Shown one piece after another: positions 44,531 to 55,002 of a DNA stretch of 64,000 bases; within the stretch, counting starts at the first letter, position 1, and every line of letters starts with the position of its first letter. The position numbers and the translations under genes are program-made. The stretch lies in contig JAJKFL010000011.1 of NCBI GenBank assembly GCA_021186555.1, positions 4,842,501 through 4,906,500 on the forward strand, read 5' to 3'. Under the pieces are notes generated by a model that was given only the letters and a program-made list of their open reading frames with translations, was not told the origin of the DNA and made no database searches. Origin of the DNA: Reticulitermes speratus. Its lineage: Eukaryota; Arthropoda; Insecta; Blattodea; Rhinotermitidae.

Positions 44531-45827
44531 TTTGACTTCAAAAGCATATTTATCAAATACAATAAAGTTTTTATTCGGCAGACATTGAAACTGAAAGGGT
44601 AAATACCGGATGAAGATCCCAGTAAACCTAGCTGATATATTCCAACCAAAACCAGATGTTACCTGAGCCAATGAGCGTGCAGCAGTCCGTGTATTAAGCG
44701 GACGTTGCGGTCGCTTATCAGCACGCTCTGCTGAATGAGCAATTCCGTATCTCACTGCATGACCACTCGCTCTCGTAGTGATGTTATATAACGTGGGATG
44801 TCACCATATACCATCGCGTAGAAATGCACAGCATATTACTTAACGGAGCATTACAGTAAGCTGTATTTGATGCTGAAACACGCCATCTGCCTGGGAGCGC
44901 TAGTGAGCACCACACACCGGTGTGGCTGCTTGTGTAGTTGCCGTATACAGAACGCTTCAGGAGAAATCTGCTATACTTCGGGAGAACGTTCTATGGGTTA
45001 AATTACATTGACATAACCAAGAACACCTATATCCGAAGTTGTTCAGTTGCTGCGATAATGGCGAGATGAATTCTAAAGAATGAACACTTTTAAATATGTA
45101 TGGATTAACAAATGCTTATTAAATCGAGGGAGAATTTGTAGTTCCTGTAATTTCAACACCTATACGTAACATCTAATTAACATGTGAGTGACATAAAGAC
45201 ATTAAGCAAGAAAACCTCGCACTGCTGTCATGAAAATCATCCTTAGGTTTCCAAGTACTTTTCAGAGCACGCTCGTCTCTGTATGGCTTGGCTTACCTAT
45301 CGGTTCAAGGACGGACCTGCGCAGTGTAGGTTAACACACCATGTTAAACAGGTACAACACGTAAAACTACAAGAATGCCACATTTTTTGTGTGCGTCATT
45401 ACCTCCGTGACCGTTCTAATTAGGATGTAGTTACGTTTGGTTACACCGACGTAAATTAACTTCCCGAAGTATGGCAGATTCCCCCTGAAACAACCTGTAC
45501 ACAGGACAATGATAACGGACACATGCGCGTGAAGGGAGATGGAGCAGCAAGTGAAGGAATGAAACATTACGGCGTCTTTATATAATAGCTCAGAGTATAA
45601 AATGCTATTTCATTGCCTTGCTGTATAATGTACGAGCGAGGTATTGATCTTGGCATTTCACCCACTTCTGTATTAACGGCTCAAAAATTTCATTGTATCC
45701 AGCACACACACACACACACACATCACTATCACTACGGCTGTTACCTTGTGGAAGATATTTACTGCCTTTGCTGGGGTTACGTAATTTTAAGCACCATCGC
45801 AAAGCCAGACCTTTGTCTTGCCTGTCC
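44531..45827. other. Unassigned non-coding DNA
   Basis: No gene recognised. A (CA)n run lies at 45703-45722. Frames of 60-106 codons overlap each other without domains. Confidence 0.4.
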
Positions 45828-46145
45828 ATTCGTCCGATCGTCTCTCCTCACGGAACAACGGAAATCCCAACAGAAGGATTTTCGTGAAATTTTATATTCG
45901 TACACTTTATTGACATTTTTCGACGCATTCTGATTTTGTCGAAAAGAAAACGCGACACTTTACATGAAGACTTACGTATCTTTATGTGAGAGGCGTTTAT
46001 AACGGAGAGACTGTGTCCTCTTTGAGGTACGAGCTGAAGCCTAAGAAACAGTGACGATCTTAACATCTCGCCATTTACGTGAAAGGTACAGGAAAATATG
46101 GTGTCTCGCCGTTTACGAGACAAGCACTGGCAACGCGATATCTCG
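45828..46145 (+). mobile_element. M1 repeat, decayed partial copy
   Basis: The order of landmarks (a 'ccgtccg'-like block, 'cacggaacaacgg', 'ttttcgtgaaattttatatt', 'cactttacatgaagacttac', 'tctcgccgtttacgagaca') follows M1, but several blocks are missing. Confidence 0.5.
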
Positions 46146-46608
46146 CCTTTTGTGACAACAGTAAAAGAAGCACAGTCCTACCATAACGTTGCTCCACACA
46201 ACGTTGCTCTGCCTTAATGTCGACAAATTTTGGTGACAAAACATTGCATGAACTTTCGCCGGGCTCAAATCAACGTTGTTTCCGCCTGCAGGTGGCGGGT
46301 CTTAACGGCCAGTCTCAGCGGCTCAGCTGTTCTTAGACTTGCTGCGCGGATGGCGTATTTTAGTACCCTTAAGCGGTGCACAGTGTCTACTTTACCCCTG
46401 CATCATGGCTTCCAAACGCACTGCATCTCCATGACTAGCGTTACGGAAAGCTGTATGACCGGCTACTGTATTAAGCTTGGGCCACAGTGCTTTCGTAGTT
46501 TCAAAGGATTTGAGGATATCATTACTCTCGTTAATAAGAGCATCTTAAGACGTTGGGCCTTATGAATATATGTATATATACATATATATACATATATATA
46601 CACATAAG

Positions 46609-46650
<42 letters not shown>

Positions 46651-46755
46651 TTCAATGCTACGACAACCTTGTAAAAGCTTGTAAAAATTTGTGAGATTTC
46701 ACAAATTGCAAATATCTACATGGATGGTTACTTATATTTTAAATTATGTATTTTA
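46146..46755. other. Unassigned, with (TA)n microsatellite
   Basis: A (TA)n tract with 'tatatacatatatata' blocks occupies 46565-46644. A 111-codon frame at 46230-46565 has no recognised domain. Confidence 0.5.
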
Positions 46756-46795
46756 GTGCTTGATGATGGCTCTTAAGGACCGAAACACGTAGCAA
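46756..46795 (+). ncRNA. Hammerhead-like motif, diverged
   Basis: GTGCTTGATGA, T, GGCTC, TTAA, GGACC, GAAACACGTAGCA. CTGATGA has become CTTGATGA, and stem II has mismatches. Stem I TGC/GCA is retained. Confidence 0.35.
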
Positions 46796-47221
46796 TTATG
46801 AATGATTTTATTAAAAGTTTGTTATGTCAGATGGTAATATATATGCCAATATTAAGAAGATAAGTATATTTAAAATAATTCCTTTCACCTCTTATAAAAG
46901 TTTATATCCTAATGTATGCCGTTAATTGACTGGATAATAGCCTACTACACGCCATCATTATGAAAAATAAAATACAATCGTGCTTAGAAAAGTGGGAAAA
47001 AGAGTCACACATACACGTATTTAGAAACCTTACATTTAAATAGAACCGATGATGGATGACAATTATTTAATTACACACACACTTAGAAATTATATTACAC
47101 AATTTAGAATCAACTTATGATTGTAACTACAGGTGTCCCAAAAAGATTTATGGACATTTTAATACGGAATATTAAACTTGTTATCAACGTCAGTGCATTG
47201 TACTTAAAAGAAACTAGTGCG

Positions 47222-47400
47222 TTCTGCCCCGGTAGGGTCCTTGGAAATTGTCAAGTGTCCGCATTCAGTAGCCCTGGGGTCCACTCAGCCTCCAACAGAA
47301 ATCAGTACCAAGGAATTCCCTTGGGGTAAAGTGCGGCCGGCGCGTAGAGCTGACAACTCTGCCGTCCAAGTTGTGCCGAATGTCAAAGCAAGGTTGCAAG
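47222..47400 (+). mobile_element. SINE-A 3' part
   Basis: 'tagccctggggtccactcag' and 'acagaaatcagtaccaagga' match the SINE-A body (compare 6182-6290). The tRNA head is missing. It interrupts the 5' part of the decayed transposon. Confidence 0.7.
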
Positions 47401-48155
47401 CCCAACATTCTATCTGCACTCTGAGTCTTCATGACTTGTTACGGGAAAGCTTCAAAAAGTTTTAAAAGCGCGTCCTGCACTTACCTGATGGCACAGCAGT
47501 ATATTTTCCCACGATCCACATATTCAAAATTATAAACGGGTTGATAGACGGTAACTCAAATTAATTTTGAGGTGGTACTGGAAATTGGAGAAGGTTTTCA
47601 AAATGCAAAACGGCGGAATTTTAGCTGTGAAACCATGCTTCCAGCGCGACGAAAAATTACACGAATTTTAGATAAATTTGAGATAAACGGTACTGTGAAA
47701 TGATCTGGTAGAGCGGGCACAAGCAGTCATGACAGTTCTGCTATGGTGTTAACAGTACTTCACACCATCGCCAATGCAATCTCTAAGATGATGTGTTAGT
47801 GAGGTCAGAATTTCCAAGCCAAGTGTACACTGTGTATTCAAAACAGCCAAGTAGCGATGCTACTTGATAAGGTTACTTAATACCATGACTGAAGACCATC
47901 CTGATCTCAAACTTTGAAAGGATTCAGTGAAAGGTGGGCGAGGATACAGTTTCTGCGAATGATTGTTTGTACAGCTGATGCGATATTGAAACTGCATGAT
48001 ACAGTGAACCGGTATAATTCCTTGTACTGGTTTTCTGAAAATCCGAATGTTCATATCGACAAGGCAGTGAATTTATCAATACTTTCAGTCTGGTGTGGTG
48101 TGTCATCTAGAGTTGTTGTGGGATCATTCTTCTTTGAAGAGATAGTAACTGGCGC

Positions 48156-48634
48156 CAGTGGCGGACTGGCCAGGGTGTCAGCTTGCCCGATGGCAAGTGG
48201 GCCCCCTTAAACATTAGACAATATGTTAAAAATGTTAATGACCTTTTAGTAGCTTGAAAATATAATAGAAGTTCCAATATTATTACTGTGTGTAACTAAA
48301 ATTTACGTTGTATTACTATTTTAATAACAAATTTTTAATAAAATCCACTATTTATTTAAAATTAAAAAAATAATTTAAAAATTCAATTATAACTATCTGT
48401 ATTTACATTTAGTATCTACTGTATACTGCCAGTAATATGTACAATATATGTACACTGTAATTACTAAAAAATATACATTTATTTCGCAAAAATTTTAATT
48501 GTACCTTTTTTCCACTTATGTATTTTTTGAAAATTTTATTTATTTCTTATAAAAATTAAATTATAGCCTTATAGTTGTGGGTGGGCCCCCTTTGTCTCCT
48601 GGCAACCAATATTTTTAGACCCAGTCCGCCACTG
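48156..48634. mobile_element. hAT-like MITE (479 bp) inside the transposase pseudogene
   Basis: Ends CAGTGGCGGACTGG and CCAGTCCGCCACTG are perfect inverted repeats, with 'gggcccccttaa' and 'tgggccccc' nearby. Removing it joins the transposase fragments. No clean 8-bp duplication is visible (ACTGGCGC versus TAGCGCTG), so either it has decayed or the ends are slightly different. Confidence 0.85.
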
Positions 48635-48842
48635 TAGCGCTGCCTATCTCAACATGCTCATTGTTCCCGCCACTCTTCAGCTGCATGGCGATAGGCACAT
48701 TTTGTATCAAGGTGGAGCACACTGTATTTACCATCGTGACGTCAGGGCTATCTCGAGGACAGTTTCCCCAACCGATGGAAAGGAAGTGGAAGATCTGTTG
48801 AGTGCCAAAAACGACCATCTGATTTTTGACCTCATCTGACTT

Positions 48843-48872
48843 TTGGGGGGGGGGGGGGGGAGGGGGGCGGTG
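48843..48872. repeat. Poly-G run
   Basis: About 25 G with one A at about 48863. Such runs are prone to length error in sequencing. Confidence 0.9.
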
Positions 48873-49175
48873 TTACTTGAAGGGCGCGGCTTAAGGCACA
48901 AAATCAACACTTCAAGAGCTACGGCAAGATATCGAACAGTGTTGCACAGCCGTTCGAACAGCCAAGTACGGTGGCGGCTGGCGAGTCAGTTATCCATCGC
49001 TGTCAACTGTGTCACGACACTGACAGTGGTCGTTTTGAACACTTGGACTACACCGGCTAATGCATAATCAAAGTGCCTTTATTCCTTTCACTGAATGTAT
49101 GCATATATATTTTGGGGCACTGCACTTAGGTAGGTACCCGCACTCAAAAATTTACAAAGTTATGGTTAAACTCAC

Positions 49176-49381
49176 GTCTAGTTCCGCTCCCGGTATAGAG
49201 AAATTCCGAAATGGTGGGGTGCGTCCTTTTACGAACTGGAATATTTTCTGTCTATCCCGCACCCATTCCACGCGGTGCAGTTCGTCTAGAAGCACGTTGT
49301 ATTCACACTGCAGCAAGGCAGAGCCACCTAGCATCACGTATCGTGGCACCTTGAGCTCCACTGTGAAACGATTCATGGCTT
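49176..49381 (-). CDS. beat-like: Beat-family protein, exon 1 seen here (first half of Ig1)
   Basis: This 206-bp exon encodes (K)AMNRFTVELKVPRYVMLGG, SALLQCEYNVLLDELHRVEW, VRDRQKIFQFVKGRTPPFRN and FSIPGAELD. It matches the start of the first Ig domain of Beat proteins: the 'VP..V..G..A.LQC.Y' strand, 'L..V.W' and the characteristic 'F.....PP...F..PG...D' segment. The Cys in LLQCEY pairs with the Cys of the next exon. The acceptor is the pyrimidine-rich 'ttctcttatgttccag' ending at 49382, entry phase 1; the donor is gtgagt at 49175-49170, exit phase 0. FSI preceded by Asn gives an N-F-S sequon. Decayed tandem copies of this exon's first third and its acceptor lie just upstream. The signal-peptide exon is not seen to the right. 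It is the first visible exon, so the true N-terminus is unknown. Confidence 0.93.
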
Positions 49382-49594
49382 CTGGAACATAAGAGAACGG
49401 CCAATATTGTAACACGTGAAAACTGAATTCACACTGTAGCACATCAGAGACATCTAGTATAATTACTGTGTCAGTCTGCACTTCTCCGTCAATCGCATGA
49501 TGCCTTCTGGAACAAAAGACAACCGCCAACGTTGTAACAAGAGGAAAGTGTATTAACACTACAGCACAGCAGTGGCATCTAGCATCATTCAGTC
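49382..49594 (-). pseudogene. Tandem decayed copies of the Beat Ig1 exon start
   Basis: Copy 2 (about 49420-49541) repeats, on the minus strand, the acceptor tract 'gttgtcttttgttccag', the exon start and a block reading VIILDVSDVLQCEF, matching YVMLGGSALLQCEY of the functional exon. Copy 3 (from about 49548) reads MMLDATAVL-stop-C-stop-Y, the same block with Gln and Glu codons turned into stops. The third copy is split at TAA by the Harbinger element and seems to resume at 50416-50450. The ~122-bp repeat unit spans intron end plus exon start. Neither copy has a donor, so they are unlikely to be alternative exons. Confidence 0.8.
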
Positions 49595-49772
49595 TAAGGC
49601 CGCGTTCTCACGGGGCGTGAACCACGCGCGTGAGTCACACTTTCGTGGGCCACTACCCGTGTGAACGCGGAGTCGTGGACCTTGCGTGTGACGTCAGCAG
49701 TCCAAGATCCTATCGTGGCAGGATCAAACCATGTTAGATTTTCAGTCGTGGTGCTGGCGTTCGTGAGGTAAG

Positions 49773-49987
49773 ATGTCACAAATGCTAAGACTCAGTGACA
49801 GCGACACTTTACGTTTCTTGGATTTATACCACAACGAACCTATTCTGTATAATGCCACTTTGGAGGAGTATCGAGATCGCGATTTAAGGGCGGCGGCAGC
49901 AAAACGAATATCAGCCGCTTTGAACATACGTGGTTTCGGACCTGCAGAAATTATAAGGAAGTTCAAAAACCTGAGAAGTTCTGTATT
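49773..49987 (+). pseudogene. MADF-domain accessory protein of Harbinger, truncated
   Basis: The forward frame encodes SDTLRFLDLYHNEPILYNAT, EEYRDRDLRAAAAKRISAAL and AEIIRKFKNLRSSV. This is most of a MADF (Myb/SANT-like) DNA-binding domain, the second protein that PIF/Harbinger elements need for DNA targeting. The aromatic pattern (L-x-x-Y-x-x-x-P-x-L-Y and W-to-F in K-x-K-N-L-R) is kept. The frame runs on to 50036 in sequence belonging to the opposing gene. Confidence 0.85.
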
Positions 49988-50215
49988 TCCTCATATTGGT
50001 GTCCTGTTTTGTTATAAGTGGACTGACTCTGCTTAACAAGTATTCAAACTGTATTTCTGTCATTCGCAGTAAGTTTTTGAAGTCATCTGGATAGCGATGT
50101 TTAAGTTCGGTATCAATAAATCTGGATGCTCCCACAAGTGGGCGCCGTGCCATCCACTCCTTAACCCACCAACGCTTTCTCCGACGTTTTTCTTGTCTTT
50201 TGTGGAGTGCGCGAA
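49988..50215 (-). pseudogene. PIF/Harbinger transposase N-terminus, truncated
   Basis: Minus-strand frame: KRRRKRWWVKEWMARRPLVG, RFIDTELKHRYPDDFKNLLR and FEYLLSRVSPLITKQDTNMR. This is the conserved region that precedes the DDE nuclease in Harbinger transposases (RRWWVRPW, FRMS-type, I-x-K-x-D-T-x-x-R). The catalytic domain is completely missing. Confidence 0.9.
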
Positions 50216-50510
50216 CAATTTGATATGCTAAAATTCACAAAACACAGAGCACACTACGGCACAGCCCTCAGCAACTGTCCCGTCCATGGCCACGATTGTA
50301 CTGAAACCTTTTGTCCGTGTGAACAGCTCACGCTTTCCACCAAGCGTGGAGGCAACACGAGTGAGCACGAAAGTGTGACTCACGCGCGTGGTTCACGCCC
50401 CGTGAGAACGCGGCCTAAGCTCTACCTTCAACAGCACCACGAGCTCTGAAAGAAAACATACGCATTCTTCTAGATTATATCGACACTTGACGATAAGGAC
50501 CAGTGTCAAC

Positions 50511-50541
50511 GGGGGGGGGGGGGGGGGGGGGGGGCGGGGGG
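50511..50541. repeat. Poly-G run
   Basis: About 30 G with one C near 50535. Confidence 0.9.
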
Positions 50542-50837
50542 AGCCGGTAAAAATTACCGGAGTTTGAAGGATTAAGACATATTTTATAAGCCACACGAGA
50601 ACACAGTGTTGGTGCATCTGTAATGTGGGTTTAATAAAGAATGCGTACGTTGGATGTTACTGAGATGACATGACTCTATATAAATACAAGGTACGTGAAT
50701 TCCGATCTCACGGGCTTGAAGATCTTTTGTGCAGACTACAAAAGAAACACCTATGGGGGTGCTGTACCTTACAGTGACATGTCGCTCTTTGTTACAGCCA
50801 TCGTATAAAAGGTAATGTTCGCCCTATAACATGCTAC

Positions 50838-50962
50838 GAAGGCACAGAGGGAGGAGTAAAGGTATAGCATCGGCGCTAGACGGGAGTGGGTGGTCAAAGT
50901 CACGCCCCGGCCGATTTACCCCGGGAATAATCCATGGTACCTATTGTGCAGGAGGCTGGAGC
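50838..50962 (-). mobile_element. SINE-B 3' fragment
   Basis: The plus strand shows 'ggcacagagggaggagtaaa', 'cggcgctagacgggagtggg' and 'tgcaggaggctgga', the inverted 3' half of SINE-B. It is cut off about 55 bp before the minisatellite. Confidence 0.8.
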
Positions 50963-51015
50963 TATCGTGTAACAGACGTACGAAAGTAGTAGATGTCGGG
51001 TGCGGCGTCGTGCAT

Positions 51016-52420
51016 GACACATCGTCATCTGAAAGTGAAGACCGCTGTGCTAGACACATCGTCATCTGAAAGTGAAGACCGCTGTGCTAGACACAGCGTC
51101 ATCTGAAAGTGAAGACCGCTGTGCTAGACACGTCATCTGAAAGTGATGACCGCTGTGCTAGACACATCGTCATCTGAAAGTGAAGACCGCTGTGCTAGAC
51201 ACATCGTCATCTGAAAGTGAAGACCGCTGTGCTAGACACATCGTCATCTGAAAGTGAAGACCGCTGTGCTAGACACATCGTCGTCATCTGAAAGTGAAGA
51301 CGCTTGTGTGATTGGGGCTGTGCTAGACACATCTCGTCATCTGAAAGTGAAGACCGCTGTGCTAGACACATCGGTCATCTGAAAGTGAAGACCGCTGTGC
51401 TAGACACATCGTCGTCATCTGAAAGTGAAGACCGCTGTGCTAGACACATCGTCGTCATCTGAAAGTGAGAGCTGTGTAGACTATTGTGGCCGCTGTGCTA
51501 GACACATCGTCGTCATCTGAAAGTGAAGACCGCTGTGCTAGACACATCATCATCTGAAAGTGAAGACCGCTGTGCTAGACACATCGTCGTCATCTGAAAG
51601 TGAAGACCGCTGTGCTAGACACATCTCATTGAAAGTGAAGACCGCTGTGCTAGACACATCGTCATCTGAAAGTGAAGACCGCTGTGCTAGACACATCGTC
51701 TCATCTGAAAGTGAAGACCGCTGTGCTAGACACATCGTCATCTGAAAAGTGAAGACCGCTGTGCTAGACACATCGTCGTCATCTGAAAGTGAAGACCGCT
51801 GTGCTAGACACATCGTTCATCTGAAAATGAAGACCGCTGTGCTAGACACATCGTCGTCATCTGAAAGTGAAGACCGCTGTGCTAGACACATGTCGTCATC
51901 TGAAATGAAGACCGCTGTGCTAGACACATCGTCGTCATCTGAAAGTGAAGACCGCTGTGCTAGACACATCGTCATCTGAAAGTGAAGACCGCTGTGCTAG
52001 ACACATCGGGCATCTGAAAGTGAAGACCGCTGTGCTAGACACATCGTCATCTGAAAGTGAAGACCGCTGTGCTAGACACATCGTCATCTGAAAGTGAAGA
52101 CCGCTGTGCTAGACACATCGTTCATCTGAAAGTGAAGACCGCTGTGCTAGACACATCGTCATCTGAAAGTGAAACCGCTGTGCTAGACACATCGTCGTCA
52201 TCTGAAAGTGAAGACCGCTGTGCTAGACACATCGTCATCTGAAAGTGAAACCGCTGTGCTAGACACATCGTCGTCATCTGAAAGTGAAGACCGCTGTGCT
52301 AGACACATCGTCATCTGAAAGTGAAGACCGCTGTGCTAGACACATCGTCGTCATCTGAAAGTGAAGACCGCTGTGCTAGACACATCGTCATCTGAAAGTG
52401 AAGACCGCTGTGCTAGACAC
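51016..52420. repeat. 37/40-bp minisatellite array (~36-38 units)
   Basis: The unit begins GTCATCTGAAAGTGAAGACC and ends GCTGTGCTAGACACATC (37 bp); many units carry a duplicated GTC, making 40 bp. Two irregular blocks (51301-51330 and 51468-51492) contain partial, scrambled units. The Ser/Glu/Asp-rich ORFs within are fragments of the repeat in shifting frames. Confidence 0.98.
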
Positions 52421-52567
52421 GACAAAGCGCAATGTCTCCACCTGGTGTCAAACTTTAAACCTCATACCCGCCCATGTCATATGTATTTCTCGTTCTTCAT
52501 TATTCCTTATTCATTTACTTGCATTTTTTTCTGTTCTTTCATTCTTTCCTTCTCTACTTCTTCTCTA

Positions 52568-52850
52568 GAAGCCGGGATAGCGTTCTCGGTACAGTGACTG
52601 GGCTACCGGGTGGACAAGCGAGCAGTCGTAGCTTCGTTGTCGGCAACATGCAGATACTTCTCAAATACAAAGCTTCCATAGCGGGTCTGAGGCCCATCCA
52701 GCCATTTATTGAATGAGCAACGGCTGCTATTGCCCCACTGGCAAAGAGACCGCCGAATGAGGCTTTAAGAATGCGCGGAGACATACCTCCAATTCCCCAT
52801 GCCTTAATGGCATGCACAGGGACAACTTTACCGTTACTTTAAGTAAGTTA
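52568..52850 (+). mobile_element. SINE-B, diverged copy
   Basis: Head 'gccgggatagcgttctcggt', body 'ggcccatccagccatttatt' and 3' 'atacctccaattccccatgc'. Box B is decayed. Confidence 0.75.
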
Positions 52851-55002
52851 CTGCTTTCTGTCTTATTTGTGTTTTTGTATTCCCTTCTTTCGTTTCTTTC
52901 TTTTCCCTTTGTTTCTGCTTTCTTTTTTAGTGTCTTTACAGATCGTGCTCTGTCTTTTCTTCATACAATTTGAGTTACATTTTAATTTTGAGCACATTTT
53001 CAACAAAAAGTTTCAAGAAATCACCTGTGGCTTCAAAATGTCTGTTTGTCTGTATGTAAAAACTTAAAACCGCTGAAAGGAGTTTTATAAAACTTGGCAT
53101 TGGGAAGTTTTACTAAAATTTGTCTATGCCTTACACTTTCGACTAAATCGGGCAAAATATTATTGAAAACTTATATGACAACTTACACGCATTTCTGCAC
53201 ACATCTTAAGCGTTACCCGTCAAATGCTCATTGGAACAAAGAAAGAGCTGTTGAAACAAAAGTTCTATAGAGAAGTGAGACATAGCTTCGCTCCAGAACA
53301 CTTTCAGCATAAGTCTTAAGGTTTCGGTGCCAATTTTAAGGAAAGTCCATGACAAGCCAGAATTGTTACACTTTGTGTAAATTCCATAAATATTTAATTA
53401 TAAAGAACACTGTCTTATGGGATGTGAAGCAGTGCATTCTGGCAGAAACTTACCGACGTTTCACAGGAACCTATTGCCCATATCGTCTACCTGAATATGG
53501 AGATCCAATATCTATAAGACTACACGGCGTCACATCCTACAACACAGCATTTTCATAGACACTGCCGTGAAACCTCGAATCTCACTTTTTTATTTTCCCT
53601 CTTTTATCAAATAAAAAATCATTACAGTTCAACCGCCATATATGCCTGAAATTTAAACAAGTGCTTGTACAGACGACAAATACAAAAGTACGTAATTACA
53701 CATTTTGTGTTTCTGTAGGCTTCAGATTAATTGTCGGCATTTTTCTTAGCCAACGGAGCCCAACACAAACACACAACAACTAGTACGCTGTGAGTATAAA
53801 GTCGTACTGTTAGTTTTCGTCAACTTTTACTCACTGCAGTTCATGGCAAACATAAACACAGAACACATACAACAGCCGACACTGGAAGTATCAAGTTTTT
53901 CATCACTGTGGATTGCATTACTTGGTCATATTACAACAGACTGTTGCAGCACAAAGAGCGATACTATTCGCTTACCATCCCTTTATCGAATCTGTCACGC
54001 TTCAATGGGGCCATACAGTGTAAGTCATGAAGTTGCCGCGTAGGTGGCAGCACTAACTACACCAACAGCAAACTTGCAGATGAACCTCTCTGTGACACTT
54101 TTCAGTTACGAGCTGATCAAAGCCGTACAAAGCTTGTGTGGTGGCAAACCCAGTCAAACCCAACACTAGCTTTCTGAATATCAAACTTGATTTGGAAGCT
54201 TGACATCACAGAAGCGACGGCGATGTACGATAGTTTTGTAATGTATGCACCGCGACATTAAGCAGAACTGAACGCTGTTTTCTGAATGCATCGCCTGTAT
54301 GTGACGTCCATTCCTGTATACTGGTATTACACAACTGCAAAAACTGCAAAATTGAAAACATACAGAATGGAATGTACTGATTAATAGCAGTATTAGTCTA
54401 CTTTAAGCCATACCCAGATAAAAGTTTCGTCGGGAAATCATATAAAATCTACTTAGAAGACAGAGGCGTGAATGGGAGGATAATATTAAAGTGGCTTTTA
54501 ATAAATCATAATGGCAGTAAGGCATGCTGTCTTCAATCGCTGGAATATTACGATCGTGGGTTCGAAACTTATTGCAAATTTGTGTAATGCTGTTTAAGAA
54601 CAGAATTTGCGATGGACCATTCACATGACCAGCGAATCCTAGTAACAGTCATACAATTCCTATTTCAGAAGTTAATTTTGAATTGGAAAAGGTCAGAGGA
54701 CCTACAGCGTAAAAGGTGAAGAAGAAGAAGAAGGAAAAAGATGATTGTTAAAGAAATGGGTGGGGATGTAGACTGGAATGTCAGATTAATGTGGAATTTT
54801 TGCCTCCTCTTAAGGAACCTCCGGTTCCTTACGAGAAGGCAGACAATTCTTCATCAAATCAGCGACTATCAGCTTCTCGACGGGCATTTCGTAGGGCATA
54901 ACACAGCACGACAATAACGGTACAGTTTTCAAGTTAGGCACTCAGCTGTTTCCGGAACAGTATTTTAAATATACACAGCCAAAATAACCCAGGTTGCCTT
55001 TT
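52851..55002. other. Unassigned; possible P4-type relic near 53440-53570
   Basis: 'acttaccgacgtttcacagg' and 'ctacacggcgtcacatcc' at 53449-53537 resemble the P4 terminal and core landmarks, but no hairpin core remains. The rest, including a 66-codon frame at 53843-54043, is not recognised. Confidence 0.4.

Larger units (their letters stand above)
47115..49075 (+). pseudogene. Decayed Tc1/mariner-superfamily transposase (DUF4817-type)
   Basis: Transposase similarity runs in pieces across several frames: RRKITRILDKFEINGTV at about 47648-47697 (the second helix-turn-helix), RYNSLYWFSENPNVHIDKAVN and LSVWCGVSS at 48017-48110 (the WSENPN and VWCG blocks near the second catalytic Asp), then after an interruption QGGAHCIYHRDVRA at 48709-48750 (corresponding to the QQDGAPPHYH block, with its Asp lost) and a terminal block near 48915-49050. 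The left end at about 47132 resembles the GGTGTCCCAAAA termini common in this group. Many stops and frameshifts are present; a hAT MITE and a SINE have inserted. It lies ~100 bp downstream of the Beat exon donor in the giant intron. Confidence 0.85.
14152..49175 (-). other. Beat giant intron (35,024 bp), repeat-filled
   Basis: Phase-0 GT-AG intron inferred from the junction ...GAELD|WNESS, which joins the two halves of the first Ig domain. Everything between is transposon, satellite or unassigned DNA, listed separately. No other host exon is recognisable on either strand. Confidence 0.85.
49598..50415. mobile_element. PIF/Harbinger deletion derivative (818 bp) with TAA TSD
   Basis: Terminal inverted repeats begin GGCCGCGTTCTCACGGGGCG and extend ~55 bp with few mismatches. 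TAA at 49595-49597 and 50416-50418 is the 3-bp TWA duplication typical of this superfamily. Inside are the 5' parts of both genes of an autonomous element, convergent and truncated. A single internal deletion near 49985 removed the rest of both. Confidence 0.95.

Noticed and set aside
46230..46565. 111-codon forward ORF
   Set aside because: Nothing recognisable, and it ends at the (TA)n microsatellite. No support beyond length.
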